From assembly GCF_013128195.2 (NCBI RefSeq), contig NZ_CP053452.2, positions 8,494,001 to 8,558,000 on the forward strand: a stretch of 64,000 bases of DNA, given 5' to 3'. The notes beneath the pieces were generated by a model. It did no database searches. It was not told the origin of the DNA and saw only the letters and a list, made by a program, of their open reading frames with translations. Source of the stretch: Frigoriglobus tundricola (GTDB lineage Bacteria > Planctomycetota > Planctomycetia > Gemmatales > Gemmataceae). A program made the position numbers and the translations under genes. Positions 7,826 to 16,744 of the stretch are shown here, one piece after another; the first letter of the stretch is position 1, and each line of letters begins with the position of its first letter.

Positions 7826-10800
7826 TCTGGCCTCCGGATCGTGTCGGTACGGAATTTGGTCGGTGAGAAATCTTTGCACCGCTGCGTGCGGAACTGCGGG
7901 CTGGTGGCTACCAGTTCGAACACCGCGGAAAGCTTGGAGCCGTCCTTCGCCAGTTCGGCCTCCATCTGCTCCAGGAGCGGCTGGTCGGACAACTGGAGCG
8001 AGCGGCCGAGCGCGTAGCCGAGGAACTTGTGGGCGAGCGTTCTGTTGAAATCGGCTTTACGGCTCGTTGCGAGGTAGGCGCCAAATTCCGGCACGCCGCG
8101 GGTCTCCCTGCCACTCGGGAGCGCGACCACGTTATCAATGGGGCGCCCCGCGAGGTCTTTGGCCCGGCTCCGGCCGATCGGGTCGAAGCCCTCCATCGCG
8201 ATGCCGATCGGGTCGAACCGCTGGTGGCACCGGGCGCACTTCGCGTCCTCCACGTGCATTTTCAGGAGCTGGCGGATCGTCTTGCCGTTGGTGTCGGTCT
8301 CCTTGGCCGGGAGCACCGCGACGTCGGGCGGGGGCGGCGGAATGTGTTCACCGAGGACCTTGTGGACGACCCAGAACCCGCGCTTGACGGGGCTGGTGCG
8401 CTGCGGCTGCGAGTTCTTCGTCAGGAACACGCCCATGCCCAGCACCCCGCCGCGCCCGGCGGCGTGCAGGCCGGTCACCCGGTCCCACTCGTCGGCGCCG
8501 CCATTGAACGGTAACCCGTAGTGTGCCGCGAGCTTCTTGTTTACGAAGGTGAGGTCACTATCGAGGAGCCCCGTGATGGGTTTGTCGTTCTGGATGAGGT
8601 ACGTGACGAGCCGCGTCGGTTCCTCGAACATCGCGTTCTTCAGTGCGTCGTCGAACGCGGGGAACACCTGCCGGTTCACCGCCTCCTGCGTCAGAAAGTC
8701 GCGATAGCCGAGCCACTGCCCGAAGAACTCCAGCGCGAAGCGGCTCACCTTGGGATCTTTTACCATCCGCCGGACCTGGTCACGGAGGACGACCTCGTTG
8801 TGCAGCTTGCCGGCTTTCGCGAGCGCGAGCAGCTCGTCGTCCGGCGGCCCGGACCAGATGAAGTAACTCAGTCGCGACGCGAGCGCGAGATCAGAGAGTG
8901 GCGCGACGGACTCGCCTACCGGGGTCGGGTCGAACCGCATACAGAAGTGCGGCGACACCAGCACGCGCACGATCGACGCCCGCACGGCGGACTCGGTGCC
9001 GTGGTCCTTGTCGCCGCACACGTCGGTGAAAAAGGTTTCGAGCTTCCGCCGCTCGCCATCAGTCAGTGGCCGGCGGTACGCGCGTTCGGCGAGGCCGAGC
9101 AGGTCGTTCAAATAGATCGGCTGCGCGCGCTGGAGCGTGGCCGCCTGCCACTTCAACCCGGCCCGCACGCTCTCGAAGAACACGCTGATGGGGTGCTTGG
9201 CGAGGTCGTCGCCGGTCAGCTTCACGCTGGCGCGCTTGAGGTAGACCTCCTTGAAGCGGACGAGCGTTTCGTCCTTCACGAGATCCGGGTCTTCTTCTTT
9301 GAACGAATCGAAATCGGGGTGCTTGAGGAAGTTCCGCTCCGACCGTTCGAAGAACACGAACCCCCGGAGCATCTTTTCCCAGATGCCCGTCGCGAACTCG
9401 AGTTCCGACCAGAGTTGATCGAGTTCGCGTTTTTCCGCATCGCTCAGCACCGAGCGGCACAGTGGCACGTCGTCGCGGAAAAAGCCTTCGATCAGGTGGA
9501 ACCCGGCCGACAGGCCGCGGGTGGCATCGACGTAGAAGAACCGGCTCGGGAACAGCCGGCAGAACGCCGCGCCCGATTCCTCGTATCGGGTTGCGTTCTT
9601 CGGGTCCACCAGCGGGCGGGCGAGGCCCTTTGGGTCGCCGGCGGCCGGCTTGCGGTCCAGGACGCGCACCAGTGCTGCGCCGGCGGTCGAGCCGACGAGC
9701 GTGCAGTCGGCGGAGAAGGTCACGCTCCCTCGTCCCTTGAGCGGGAACGCCGCGGTGGGAATGTCGAGTTCCAGCACCGCGGGGACCGCGAGGGCGAAGG
9801 CGTCCGCGTCGAGCGTTCCCCCGAGCGGGTGCTTGCCGAACCCGAGTTTCTCCAGTTGGTCCGGGGCGTGGGCCGCGAGGACGCTGCGGAGCGACCACTT
9901 CTTGACCTTGTCGGTGGTCGGGTCGTTCGTGGTGAACGTGCCGTTGATGATGAGGTGGCCATCGGCTTTCGCACCCAGGCCGCGCGCCTGAACAACGACC
10001 CGGATCTTCGTACTGCGCGTGACGTCCCGGTACTCGGACGCGAACCGGGGCGTGTCCTTCGCGGACGCGTCGAACGTGTCGCGCGTGTCCGCGGTCTTGC
10101 GGCGCCGGGCGAGGTGGTCGATCGGCGCGTTACCGGCGTCCGCCACGATCGGCGGCGTTTCACGCGGGCACAGGTCGCGGCTGAGCTTTTGGATTTCTGC
10201 GGTCAGCGCCCGAACCGCGGGTTGCACCTCGGACGCGGTCGGGTCGGCGGGGTTCTGCGGCGCGGGCAGGGCGGTCCACTGCTGGCGGAGCCAGCCGATT
10301 ACGAATGGGTCCGGCGTTTGATCCGAGAGAGCGTCCCATAACGAGCGGGAGTATTTCGGACTCAGGCCGCGCCGCGCGGCCCACTGTTCGACTGTGGTTG
10401 CCCGCTGCGCCGCGGGCCGGTGCTGGTAGAGCCATAGTGCGGTGAAATACGTCTCGTAATCGACCGCGTGCGCCTCGTAAAAGCGGATGATGGCCCGTTC
10501 GTAGTACTTCTGACGGTCGGCGAACGTAACGGCCTGGTGCGGGGCGAACCTCAGCCCCGTTGTGGTGAGGAGCGCGTGGTCCGCAACCCGTTCGCCGGCC
10601 GCGTAGTATTTCTTGAACAGGTTCGGCGACATCGTCAGCGCCTCGCCGGTGTTATTGAACCCCTCGCCGGAGGCCGGATCGACCGGGAACGCCTTCGCCG
10701 GCCGGATGTCATGCCCCGTGAGATCGCGGATCGTGTAGTCGTACTCGGCGTTGGTGAGCCGGCGCGGCGGTACCACGCCCGGATCGCCGGCGAACTTGCG

Positions 10801-11154
10801 CGCTTCCGCGAGCAGAACCTTCTCAAGGGTCGTGATCATCTCGGCCCGCAGTTCGGCCGAAGGTTGCTTGGACTTGGCGGGCGGCATTTCCTCTTTCTTG
10901 AGGAACGTGACGACGTGTTCCCATTGCCGGAAGTCCTCAACGATCTTCGCGGCCGATGTGAACCGGGTGAGATCGAGGTCGCCGCTCGGTTTCTGCTTCG
11001 AGTGGCACTGTACGCAGTAGGTGTCGAGGAACGGTAGTACCTTGTCCTGATACGGATCGGCCGCGCGGGCGTCTGACGCACCGAGAACCACAACCGCGGC
11101 CAATACCAGCGGCGCGTAGTACGACCCGGAGCGCGTCGGCAGGGCCACGGACAT
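7822..11154 (-). CDS. Large exported cytochrome-like protein, DUF1587-DUF1592-DUF1588-DUF1585 architecture
   Basis: Protein of 1110 residues. A signal peptide (SYYAPLVLAAVVVLGASDARA) precedes a PSD1-type haem motif, CVQCHSKQ, near residue 50. Then follow DUF1587 (RRLTNAEYDYTIRDLTG), DUF1595/1592 (PLTDGERRKLETFF, ALASRLSYFIWSGPPDDELL), DUF1588 with a second CxxCH (CARCHQRFDPIGIAMEGFD) and C-terminal DUF1585. The architecture is typical of planctomycetes; it has been linked to envelope redox or polymer-degrading roles without biochemical proof. The start at MSVALPTRS places the signal peptide correctly. Confidence 0.88.
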   Translation of the reverse strand: MSVALPTRSGSYYAPLVLAAVVVLGASDARAADPYQDKVLPFLDTYCVQCHSKQKPSGDLDLTRFTSAAKIVEDFRQWEHVVTFLKKEEMPPAKSKQPSAELRAEMITTLEKVLLAEARKFAGDPGVVPPRRLTNAEYDYTIRDLTGHDIRPAKAFPVDPASGEGFNNTGEALTMSPNLFKKYYAAGERVADHALLTTTGLRFAPHQAVTFADRQKYYERAIIRFYEAHAVDYETYFTALWLYQHRPAAQRATTVEQWAARRGLSPKYSRSLWDALSDQTPDPFVIGWLRQQWTALPAPQNPADPTASEVQPAVRALTAEIQKLSRDLCPRETPPIVADAGNAPIDHLARRRKTADTRDTFDASAKDTPRFASEYRDVTRSTKIRVVVQARGLGAKADGHLIINGTFTTNDPTTDKVKKWSLRSVLAAHAPDQLEKLGFGKHPLGGTLDADAFALAVPAVLELDIPTAAFPLKGRGSVTFSADCTLVGSTAGAALVRVLDRKPAAGDPKGLARPLVDPKNATRYEESGAAFCRLFPSRFFYVDATRGLSAGFHLIEGFFRDDVPLCRSVLSDAEKRELDQLWSELEFATGIWEKMLRGFVFFERSERNFLKHPDFDSFKEEDPDLVKDETLVRFKEVYLKRASVKLTGDDLAKHPISVFFESVRAGLKWQAATLQRAQPIYLNDLLGLAERAYRRPLTDGERRKLETFFTDVCGDKDHGTESAVRASIVRVLVSPHFCMRFDPTPVGESVAPLSDLALASRLSYFIWSGPPDDELLALAKAGKLHNEVVLRDQVRRMVKDPKVSRFALEFFGQWLGYRDFLTQEAVNRQVFPAFDDALKNAMFEEPTRLVTYLIQNDKPITGLLDSDLTFVNKKLAAHYGLPFNGGADEWDRVTGLHAAGRGGVLGMGVFLTKNSQPQRTSPVKRGFWVVHKVLGEHIPPPPPDVAVLPAKETDTNGKTIRQLLKMHVEDAKCARCHQRFDPIGIAMEGFDPIGRSRAKDLAGRPIDNVVALPSGRETRGVPEFGAYLATSRKADFNRTLAHKFLGYALGRSLQLSDQPLLEQMEAELAKDGSKLSAVFELVATSPQFRTQRCKDFSPTKFRTDTIRRPE

Positions 11155-11569
11155 GGGGGCCTCAACTTCTCGTTTTGCAGAGGAGGGCACAGGCGGGTCG
11201 GCGGGAGCTTCAGGCAGAAATCTCAACTCCCAGGGTAACAAAACCTGTCGCACGGATCACGTCTGTTCTGACGCGTCGGAGAGATTTCTGTCGCGCGACC
11301 CGAAACGAGGGACATCTCGAACGAGGAATCGATTGCCAACCCATTCGCGCGACGGTCCCCGTCGCTTTGCCACCCCATGAACCGAGCCACTTCGGAATTC
11401 GGGCTGTAGCCCTTCGTAACTAATTGCGTGTATACTCGAGAGGGGAGAATTCGCTCCCTCAGCTCGGCTCGCACCGGGCGAATCGGGTCTCCCCGACAGA
11501 CCCGCGACAGCTCTCCCGATTGTGTCCCGCAACACTCCGGTTCGCGTCCAGACCCCATTCGAGGTCCCG
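11155..11569. other. Divergent intergenic region between DUF1592 and CRTAC1 genes
   Basis: No gene, repeat or strong hairpin was recognised. A TATACT hexamer at 11431-11436 could be a -10 box for the rightward gene, but no good -35 partner is visible. Confidence 0.3.
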
Positions 11570-13462
11570 ATGTTCTCGTCCACATCCGGAAACGATCGAA
11601 TGAAAATTGTTTCATGCGTCGGTGCTGTTGTGTTGACGTTGCTCGCCGTGTGGCTCGGCGTGTCGGAGTGGACTTCGCCCCCGGAGCCGGGCGCGCAGAC
11701 CCCGGACGCGGGCTCGGGTGCCGCGGCCGGGCCGCCGATTTTTGAGGACGTCACCGACGCGAGTGGCATCCGGTTCGAGTACCGGAACGGCGAGGAAGCG
11801 GACCATTACGCCATCATCGAGACCCTCGGGGGCGGCGTCGCACTGCTCGACTACGACAACGACGGCCTCCTCGACGTGTTCCTCGGCGGCGGCGGGCACT
11901 TCCAGGGCACGACCGTACTCGGCCACCCGGGGCGGCTCTACCGGAACCTCGGCAACTTCAGGTTTCAGGACGTCTCCGAAGCCGTCGGGCTCGCGCGGCC
12001 GCTCCAGTACTCGCACGGCGTTTCCGCGTTCGACTACGACAACGACGGCTGGGTCGATCTTTTGGTCAGCGGGTACAGTCGGCTGATTCTGTTCCGCAAC
12101 GAGTCCGACGGCCGGGGCGGGCGGCGCTTCGTGGACGTCACGGCGCGGGTGGGGCTCAACGACACGCTCTGGTCCACGTCCACGGCCTGGGGCGATCTGA
12201 ACGGGGACGGCCTGCCCGACATTTACGTTTGCCATTACGGGAACTGGGGGTTCTCGGGCACCGGCCCCGACGGCCAGCCGTTCCGCCACCCGACGGACTG
12301 CAAGTACGACACCCGCACCCGGGACGTGTGCCAGCCGAAGAAGTTCACGCCGTTGCCCCATACCGTGTACGTCAACAACGGGGACGGCACGTTTGCCGAT
12401 GTGAGCGCGTCGCTTGTCCGGCGGGTCGATCCGGAGACCCATGCGGTCACTGTCGGTCGGGTCCGGACCGACGGCCGGGGGATCGGGGTGCTGATGGTCG
12501 ATGTGAACAACGACGGGCGACCGGACGTTTACACCGCGAACGACACCGACGACAACTTCCTCTACGTGAACCGGGCCGACCGGTACGGCCGCGGGGCACC
12601 GGCCGTGACGGAGGACATCGGGATGCGTGCGGGTGTGGCAGTGGACGGGTGGGGCAAACAGAACGGGAGTATGGGACTCGCCGTTGGCGACTACGACCGC
12701 TCCGGCCGGGCGTCGCTGTTGGTGACGAACTACGAGCGGGAACTCACGGCCCTTTATCGCAACCGTACCACGGACCCGGCCGAGCCCCGGTTCGAGTACG
12801 CGACCCAGGGCTCCGGGCTCGGCATCCTTAACGGGGATCACGTATCCTGGGGCACGTGTCTGGTCGATTTCGATCTGAACGGGTGGGAAGACACGGTGAT
12901 CGTGAACGGGCACGCGATCCGGCACCCGCACACGAGCGTCAAGACCCCGGGGGTGCGTCGCGACCGGAAGCAGAAGCCGTTCCTGTTCTTGAACAACGGC
13001 ACCGAGTTTGTGGTCGAGTCGGCCCGTGGGGGGCCGTATTTCGAAGCGCCCCACAACGCCCGCGGCACGGCCACCGGTGACCTCGACAACGACGGGCGGC
13101 CCGATCTGGTGGTCTGCGGGCAGAATGAACCCGTTCGGGTTCTGAGGAACGTGGCCCCCGTGGAGGAGAGGCGCTGGGTGGGACTGAAACTGGTCGGTAC
13201 GTCCCAGCGCGATCTGGTCGGCAGCCGGGTGGTGATCGAGACCGCGACGGCCCGGTTCACGCGGTTCATCAAGGGCGGCGCGAGTTACGGCTCGACGGAC
13301 GATCCGCGGCTCCACTTCGGTCTGGGAAGCGATGACACGATCAAGGCCTGCACGATTCACTGGTCCCACGGGCCGCAGGAGGTCGTAACCGGGCTGAAGG
13401 CGGATGGGTACTTTCTGATCCGGGAGGGGACTGCTGTCGCCACGCCGATCGGCATAAGATGA
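11570..13462 (+). CDS. CRTAC1-family secreted protein with FG-GAP/VCBS repeats and ASPIC/UnbV domain
   Basis: Protein of about 630 residues. A signal/anchor segment (MKIVSCVGAVVLTLLAVWLG) is followed by repeated Ca-binding-like FG-GAP/VCBS motifs: LDYDNDGLLDVFLG, FDYDNDGWVDLLVSG, GDLNGDGLPDIYV, VDVNNDGRPDVY and GDLDNDGRPDLVV. These predict a beta-propeller. The last 90 residues match the ASPIC/UnbV module (VGSRVVIETA...GGASYGSTDDPRLHFGLG). It is likely exported and extracellular or periplasmic; binding partners are unknown. ATG 11570 follows GAGGT; ATG 11600 is an alternative that gives a tidier signal peptide. Confidence 0.88.
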   Translation: MFSSTSGNDRMKIVSCVGAVVLTLLAVWLGVSEWTSPPEPGAQTPDAGSGAAAGPPIFEDVTDASGIRFEYRNGEEADHYAIIETLGGGVALLDYDNDGLLDVFLGGGGHFQGTTVLGHPGRLYRNLGNFRFQDVSEAVGLARPLQYSHGVSAFDYDNDGWVDLLVSGYSRLILFRNESDGRGGRRFVDVTARVGLNDTLWSTSTAWGDLNGDGLPDIYVCHYGNWGFSGTGPDGQPFRHPTDCKYDTRTRDVCQPKKFTPLPHTVYVNNGDGTFADVSASLVRRVDPETHAVTVGRVRTDGRGIGVLMVDVNNDGRPDVYTANDTDDNFLYVNRADRYGRGAPAVTEDIGMRAGVAVDGWGKQNGSMGLAVGDYDRSGRASLLVTNYERELTALYRNRTTDPAEPRFEYATQGSGLGILNGDHVSWGTCLVDFDLNGWEDTVIVNGHAIRHPHTSVKTPGVRRDRKQKPFLFLNNGTEFVVESARGGPYFEAPHNARGTATGDLDNDGRPDLVVCGQNEPVRVLRNVAPVEERRWVGLKLVGTSQRDLVGSRVVIETATARFTRFIKGGASYGSTDDPRLHFGLGSDDTIKACTIHWSHGPQEVVTGLKADGYFLIREGTAVATPIGIR

Positions 13463-13693
13463 GTGCCGCGGCAAGCACAGTCAAGGGATCAAAAATTCAT
13501 TCCATACATCTGGGAGCGGGTGGCGCCTTGCCGAACTGATTCCACGGCGCGGCGAGCCAGAAGACACCCCGAGTGCGACACGCGCCCGGCTGCCCCCGCG
13601 GCATCGGGGGGGCCGACTCTCGCTGACGAGCCGGTAGCAGACTCGGCAATCAAGGATCGCCTTGCGGGCGATCCCCGACCGCATGTTTCGACA

Positions 13694-13882
13694 TCACTCC
13701 TTGGGGGCCGCCCCGGGCGCCTGATACGGTTTCCCGCCCTTCAGTTTCGCGTCCTTATTGTTTCCCGCTTTATCGGACGAATTGGCGGCTTGAGGTGCAA
13801 CAGTGGGTTTGGAATCGGAACCACAACCGCTCGCCATCGAAATTACAAAAACAGCTTGAAGCACGGGTTTTACGAAACGCAT
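13694..13882 (-). CDS. Small lipoprotein (62 residues)
   Basis: ATG at 13882 has a good ribosome site (GTGAGGT, 6 nt upstream). The product starts MRFVKPVLQAVFVISMASGC, a signal sequence with a lipobox ending at Cys20, followed by a low-complexity hydrophilic tail rich in A, K, P and G. Small lipoproteins of this kind often sit downstream of DUF1559 genes in planctomycetes, as here. No function can be assigned. Confidence 0.7.
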   Translation of the reverse strand: MRFVKPVLQAVFVISMASGCGSDSKPTVAPQAANSSDKAGNNKDAKLKGGKPYQAPGAAPKE

Positions 13883-14039
13883 TTGTGACCTCACTTTATT
13901 CTTGAGCCGGCGGAGCCGTCGCTCGCACCCGGAGAACCGCCCGCTCAAAGTGTTGAGCGGTGTCTACGACTGACAGCTTAGTACGGATTAAGAACCCAAA
14001 TTGTTGAACCAAGTCTTCACAAAGCGTGTATAGCGATGA

Positions 14040-14462
14040 CTACTTCAGGGTCGGACCCTTTAGGTCCACGTCGTACACCGTCCCGGCTGCGACCTCGACG
14101 GTGAGTTTGGACGTTTTGGGGTCCGCGTAGTGCATGGGCAGGTTGCGCAGCGGCGAGGTGCTCTTCGGCGCTTTTTCGCCCGGGGACCGCGGTTTGGCGG
14201 CCTCGGGGTTGCTGTAGTAGACCGCGACCGTGTTCGGGCCCTCGACGACCCCCTTCGCCAGGTACTCGCCGGTCGGGGCTACCTTGGCGGTCGCATCTTT
14301 TCCGGTCGGTGACAGGAACGTGATGCTACAGCCCTCGTCATTGAGTGGTTTGCCGTTGTACGTCACGGTCCCCTTCACGTCGTGGAGCACGTACTTGGGG
14401 CCGCACCCGGACAGGAAGGCAATGCCGATTGTCAGTGCGATGGAAAAGGTAAACTTCATCAT
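14040..14462 (-). CDS. Lipoprotein with carboxypeptidase-regulatory-like (transthyretin-type) domain
   Basis: Protein of 140 residues. The signal sequence ends in the lipobox AFLSGC. The body begins VKGTVTYNGKPL, the opening strand of the beta-sandwich common in small planctomycete lipoproteins, and continues GEYLAKGVVEGPNTVAVYY. It is co-directional with the DUF1559 gene upstream and the small lipoprotein downstream, a cluster type repeated many times in planctomycete genomes. The role is unknown, probably surface-exposed. Confidence 0.8.
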   Translation of the reverse strand: MMKFTFSIALTIGIAFLSGCGPKYVLHDVKGTVTYNGKPLNDEGCSITFLSPTGKDATAKVAPTGEYLAKGVVEGPNTVAVYYSNPEAAKPRSPGEKAPKSTSPLRNLPMHYADPKTSKLTVEVAAGTVYDVDLKGPTLK

Positions 14463-14531
14463 AAACGTAAATTTCGACGGTTAAATATTCGGAAATAACA
14501 GACGAGGGGGAACAGGGGTCGGAGTGGAAGC

Positions 14532-14560
14532 GTCTGCCGGGCCGAGTGGACCCGGCAGAC
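14532..14560 (-). terminator. Perfect 10-bp hairpin between the DUF1559 gene and its lipoprotein
   Basis: GTCTGCCGGG pairs with CCCGGCAGAC around a 9-nt loop, 67 nt after the DUF1559 stop. There is no U-run. It could attenuate readthrough into the lipoprotein gene or stabilise the upstream message. Confidence 0.5.
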
Positions 14561-14626
14561 GTGCGCCGGTTTACCGGGGCGCTTGGACCCGGCGCCCCTG
14601 GTGCACAGGGGGCGGACATCGGGCCG

Positions 14627-15628
14627 TTAGGGCGCGGTGAACACTTCGCCGTTCGCGCGCGTGCACATGGCCGAGAACGTGGCGGCCGGCAGGCTGTAAT
14701 TCATGAACTGGACGTGGCCGTCGGCGAATAGGAAGTTCGCCCCGCCGGTGTGGAAGCTCCAGAAGTGGGCGATGTCCTGCTCCCCCGTCGTGGCCGCGTT
14801 GATCGGGGATTTAAAGCCGACATTGGTGGTGGGGTCGCCGCAGCCCGATCCGATGATGATCTGGACGTCGTTCGACCCGAGGATGACGTCGCCGTCCCCG
14901 TAGGCGGCGGTGATGGTCACGCCCGGGGCTGAGGACTCGTATGCAACGCCCCAGCAACCGAAGCCCCAGCCCCAACTGACGTCCCCGGTACAGGGCCGCT
15001 CCCCGATGGCGAGCGTGTTCGACGTGCCGTCCGTGATCGCGACGAGTGTGGGCCCCCGGGCGGGGGCGTTGGACGTGGCCTGAACGGCGTACAGCACGCC
15101 GTCGGCCGTGGGGGCCGGCAGGCCACTCACGGTCCCCGCCACGCCCAGGTACGAGGTCAGTTCGGCAACGCCGTCCCAGGCGACCGTGGCCCGGGCGTTC
15201 GACGGGCAGATGTACTGCTTCATCTGGAACCCGTACACGGGTGAGCCGCTGCTGTTCCCCTGGCCCGGGTTGGCCGTAACGTAGGTCTGAAGTTGGTTGT
15301 ATACGTTATTCTGCTCCAGATAGGGCAGCAGCGCACTGGTCCAGCCGGTCCCCTCCCAGGCGGTAATGGTGCCCGTATCGGACCCGCCCCAGCCGGTCAC
15401 CTGGGCGGTGTTGTACCCGGCGGGTAAATAGCCGGTCGTGTCGTGACAGTTGTGCAGCGCGAGGCCCATCTGCTTGAGGTTGTTGCTGCACGACATGCGC
15501 GCGGCGGCCTCGCGCACCTTCTGGACGGCGGGCAGCAACAGCCCGATGAGGATCGCGATGATCGCGATCACCACCAGCAACTCGATCAGCGTGAACCCAC
15601 GCCGCGCGCGACCCGATACGAGTCTCAT
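14627..15628 (-). CDS. DUF1559 prepilin-like protein (intact)
   Basis: Protein of 333 residues. A type III (prepilin) leader ends in RRG|FTLIELLVVIAIIAIL, so it should be cleaved by a prepilin peptidase and held by its N-terminal helix. It carries the family signature LLPAVQKVREAAARMSC, an internal ITDGTSNTLAIGE motif and the C-terminal HTGGANFLFADGHVQF. The start at 15628 has an excellent ribosome site (GAGGAG). Gemmata-type genomes encode dozens of these; they may be pseudopilins or surface-fibre subunits, which is not proven. Confidence 0.92.
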   Translation of the reverse strand: MRLVSGRARRGFTLIELLVVIAIIAILIGLLLPAVQKVREAAARMSCSNNLKQMGLALHNCHDTTGYLPAGYNTAQVTGWGGSDTGTITAWEGTGWTSALLPYLEQNNVYNQLQTYVTANPGQGNSSGSPVYGFQMKQYICPSNARATVAWDGVAELTSYLGVAGTVSGLPAPTADGVLYAVQATSNAPARGPTLVAITDGTSNTLAIGERPCTGDVSWGWGFGCWGVAYESSAPGVTITAAYGDGDVILGSNDVQIIIGSGCGDPTTNVGFKSPINAATTGEQDIAHFWSFHTGGANFLFADGHVQFMNYSLPAATFSAMCTRANGEVFTAP

Positions 15629-16337
15629 CACCAGCTCCTCAGTCGATAGGAATGAAAACGTAACGAACTCACCGCTCCGCACTGAATACAGTGGTGGGAA
15701 CAGTACGCACGCACAGATTTACGCCGCTTCGGGCGCGTATCTATGTATGTAACAACACCCCCGACTTAATCGGGAGGAGGGGGGCATGAAGTTTGTGTTT
15801 GCGAGAGGCTTGGGATACGAGTACCCCGCGAGTAACTTGGTTCTAACTCAACCTCGGTAGGCCGGCAATGAAAAAAACTGCAAACGGCAATTTTTTTTAT
15901 AGGACTGTGCCCACGCCCCAAGCCTAACGTGATAACGACATTGATGTGTAACACGCGGTCGAATCGTGAGTTTGTGTATATGGGTTTGTGTATAAGATAA
16001 CGGTCTTTGCCGGCGGAAGTGCAGATGGCTTTTCGTTGTGTCGTGTGAACGCGCCAGAAGCCGTTCTGTTTGGCGAACGCCACTGCGTCCCCGCCTCGAG
16101 GGCGGGCGTGGCGCTCGCCCTCACCATAAGTCCTACCCGAACGGGCGACACAAACACCGGATTGAAAAACCCCCGCGCCGACGCCTCCTCGCCTCAATGA
16201 GGTGACTTTGTTCTGCTCCGCCCCTGCTTTTCAGCCTTTCGGGGGTGACAGGCGCGCCCGGGTTCGCTATCTGCCGGCGGCATGTTCAATCTGCGCCGCC
16301 ACCTTTGACCGTGGGGTGCCCGTTCAGGAGAGCGCTC
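15629..16337. other. Long divergent intergenic region, relatively AT-rich
   Basis: No gene is convincing. Three items are visible. A small A-run/T-run hairpin lies at about 15871-15898 (AAAAAA, CTGC...GGCA, TTTTTTTT) and could terminate transcription in either direction. The 10-mer TTTGTGTATA occurs at 15971-15980 and again at 15985-15994, and could be -10-like or operator boxes. A short GC-rich inverted stretch (GCCTCGAGGGCGGGC) lies near 16094. The region presumably holds promoters for both flanking genes. Confidence 0.35.
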
Positions 16338-16646
16338 ATGTGGAGTTCACGGCCGGTCGGGCCGGCGTCGGGCGGGGCAGTTGCGGTCGGGGTCGCGTTG
16401 CTGTTCGGGAGCGGTGCGTTCGGCCTTTTCATGCTGAACAAGATCGCCCGCCCCGGTCACGCTCCGCTCCCGTCACCCAACTGGATCGACGGCGCGGCCG
16501 GAGCGGACGACACGCGCGTGGCTGCCCCGGTCCCGGAACAGGCCGTGTCCGAAGGGGGTGACGCGTTCGATCCGTTTGATCACTTTGAGCTGCCGGACGT
16601 GTTTACGCCCCCGAACATGATAATGGGCGCACTTCCCAAAAATTGA
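16338..16646 (+). CDS. Small single-pass membrane protein, hypothetical
   Basis: Protein of 102 residues. One transmembrane segment lies at about residues 12-32 (GGAVAVGVALLFGSGAFGLF), followed by an acidic, proline-rich exterior or periplasmic tail (FDPFDHFELPDVFTPPN). The ATG at 16338 follows AGGAG with 7-nt spacing, which favours this start over an upstream GTG/ATG. No family was recognised. Confidence 0.6.
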   Translation: MWSSRPVGPASGGAVAVGVALLFGSGAFGLFMLNKIARPGHAPLPSPNWIDGAAGADDTRVAAPVPEQAVSEGGDAFDPFDHFELPDVFTPPNMIMGALPKN

Positions 16647-16683
16647 GTCGCTGGGGACGGTTCCCCGAGTGACCGGCCGGCGC

Positions 16684-16740
16684 GGGCCGACGGGTGGGGC
16701 CGAGGCGCATGGGTTGCGGCTCGGTTCCACCCGTCGGCCC
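16684..16740. terminator. Bidirectional terminator hairpin between convergent genes
   Basis: GGGCCGACGGGTGG (16684-16697) is the exact inverse of 16727-16740, giving a 14-bp stem with further partial pairing inside. It lies between the stop at 16646 (+) and the stop at 16745 (-), where both transcripts would have to end. Confidence 0.65.
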
Positions 16741-16744
16741 GTGC

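Noticed and set aside
8521..10341. A 606-codon open frame on the plus strand
   Set aside because: It lies wholly antisense to the DUF1592 protein, which has haem and DUF motifs. Long antisense frames are expected at this GC content.
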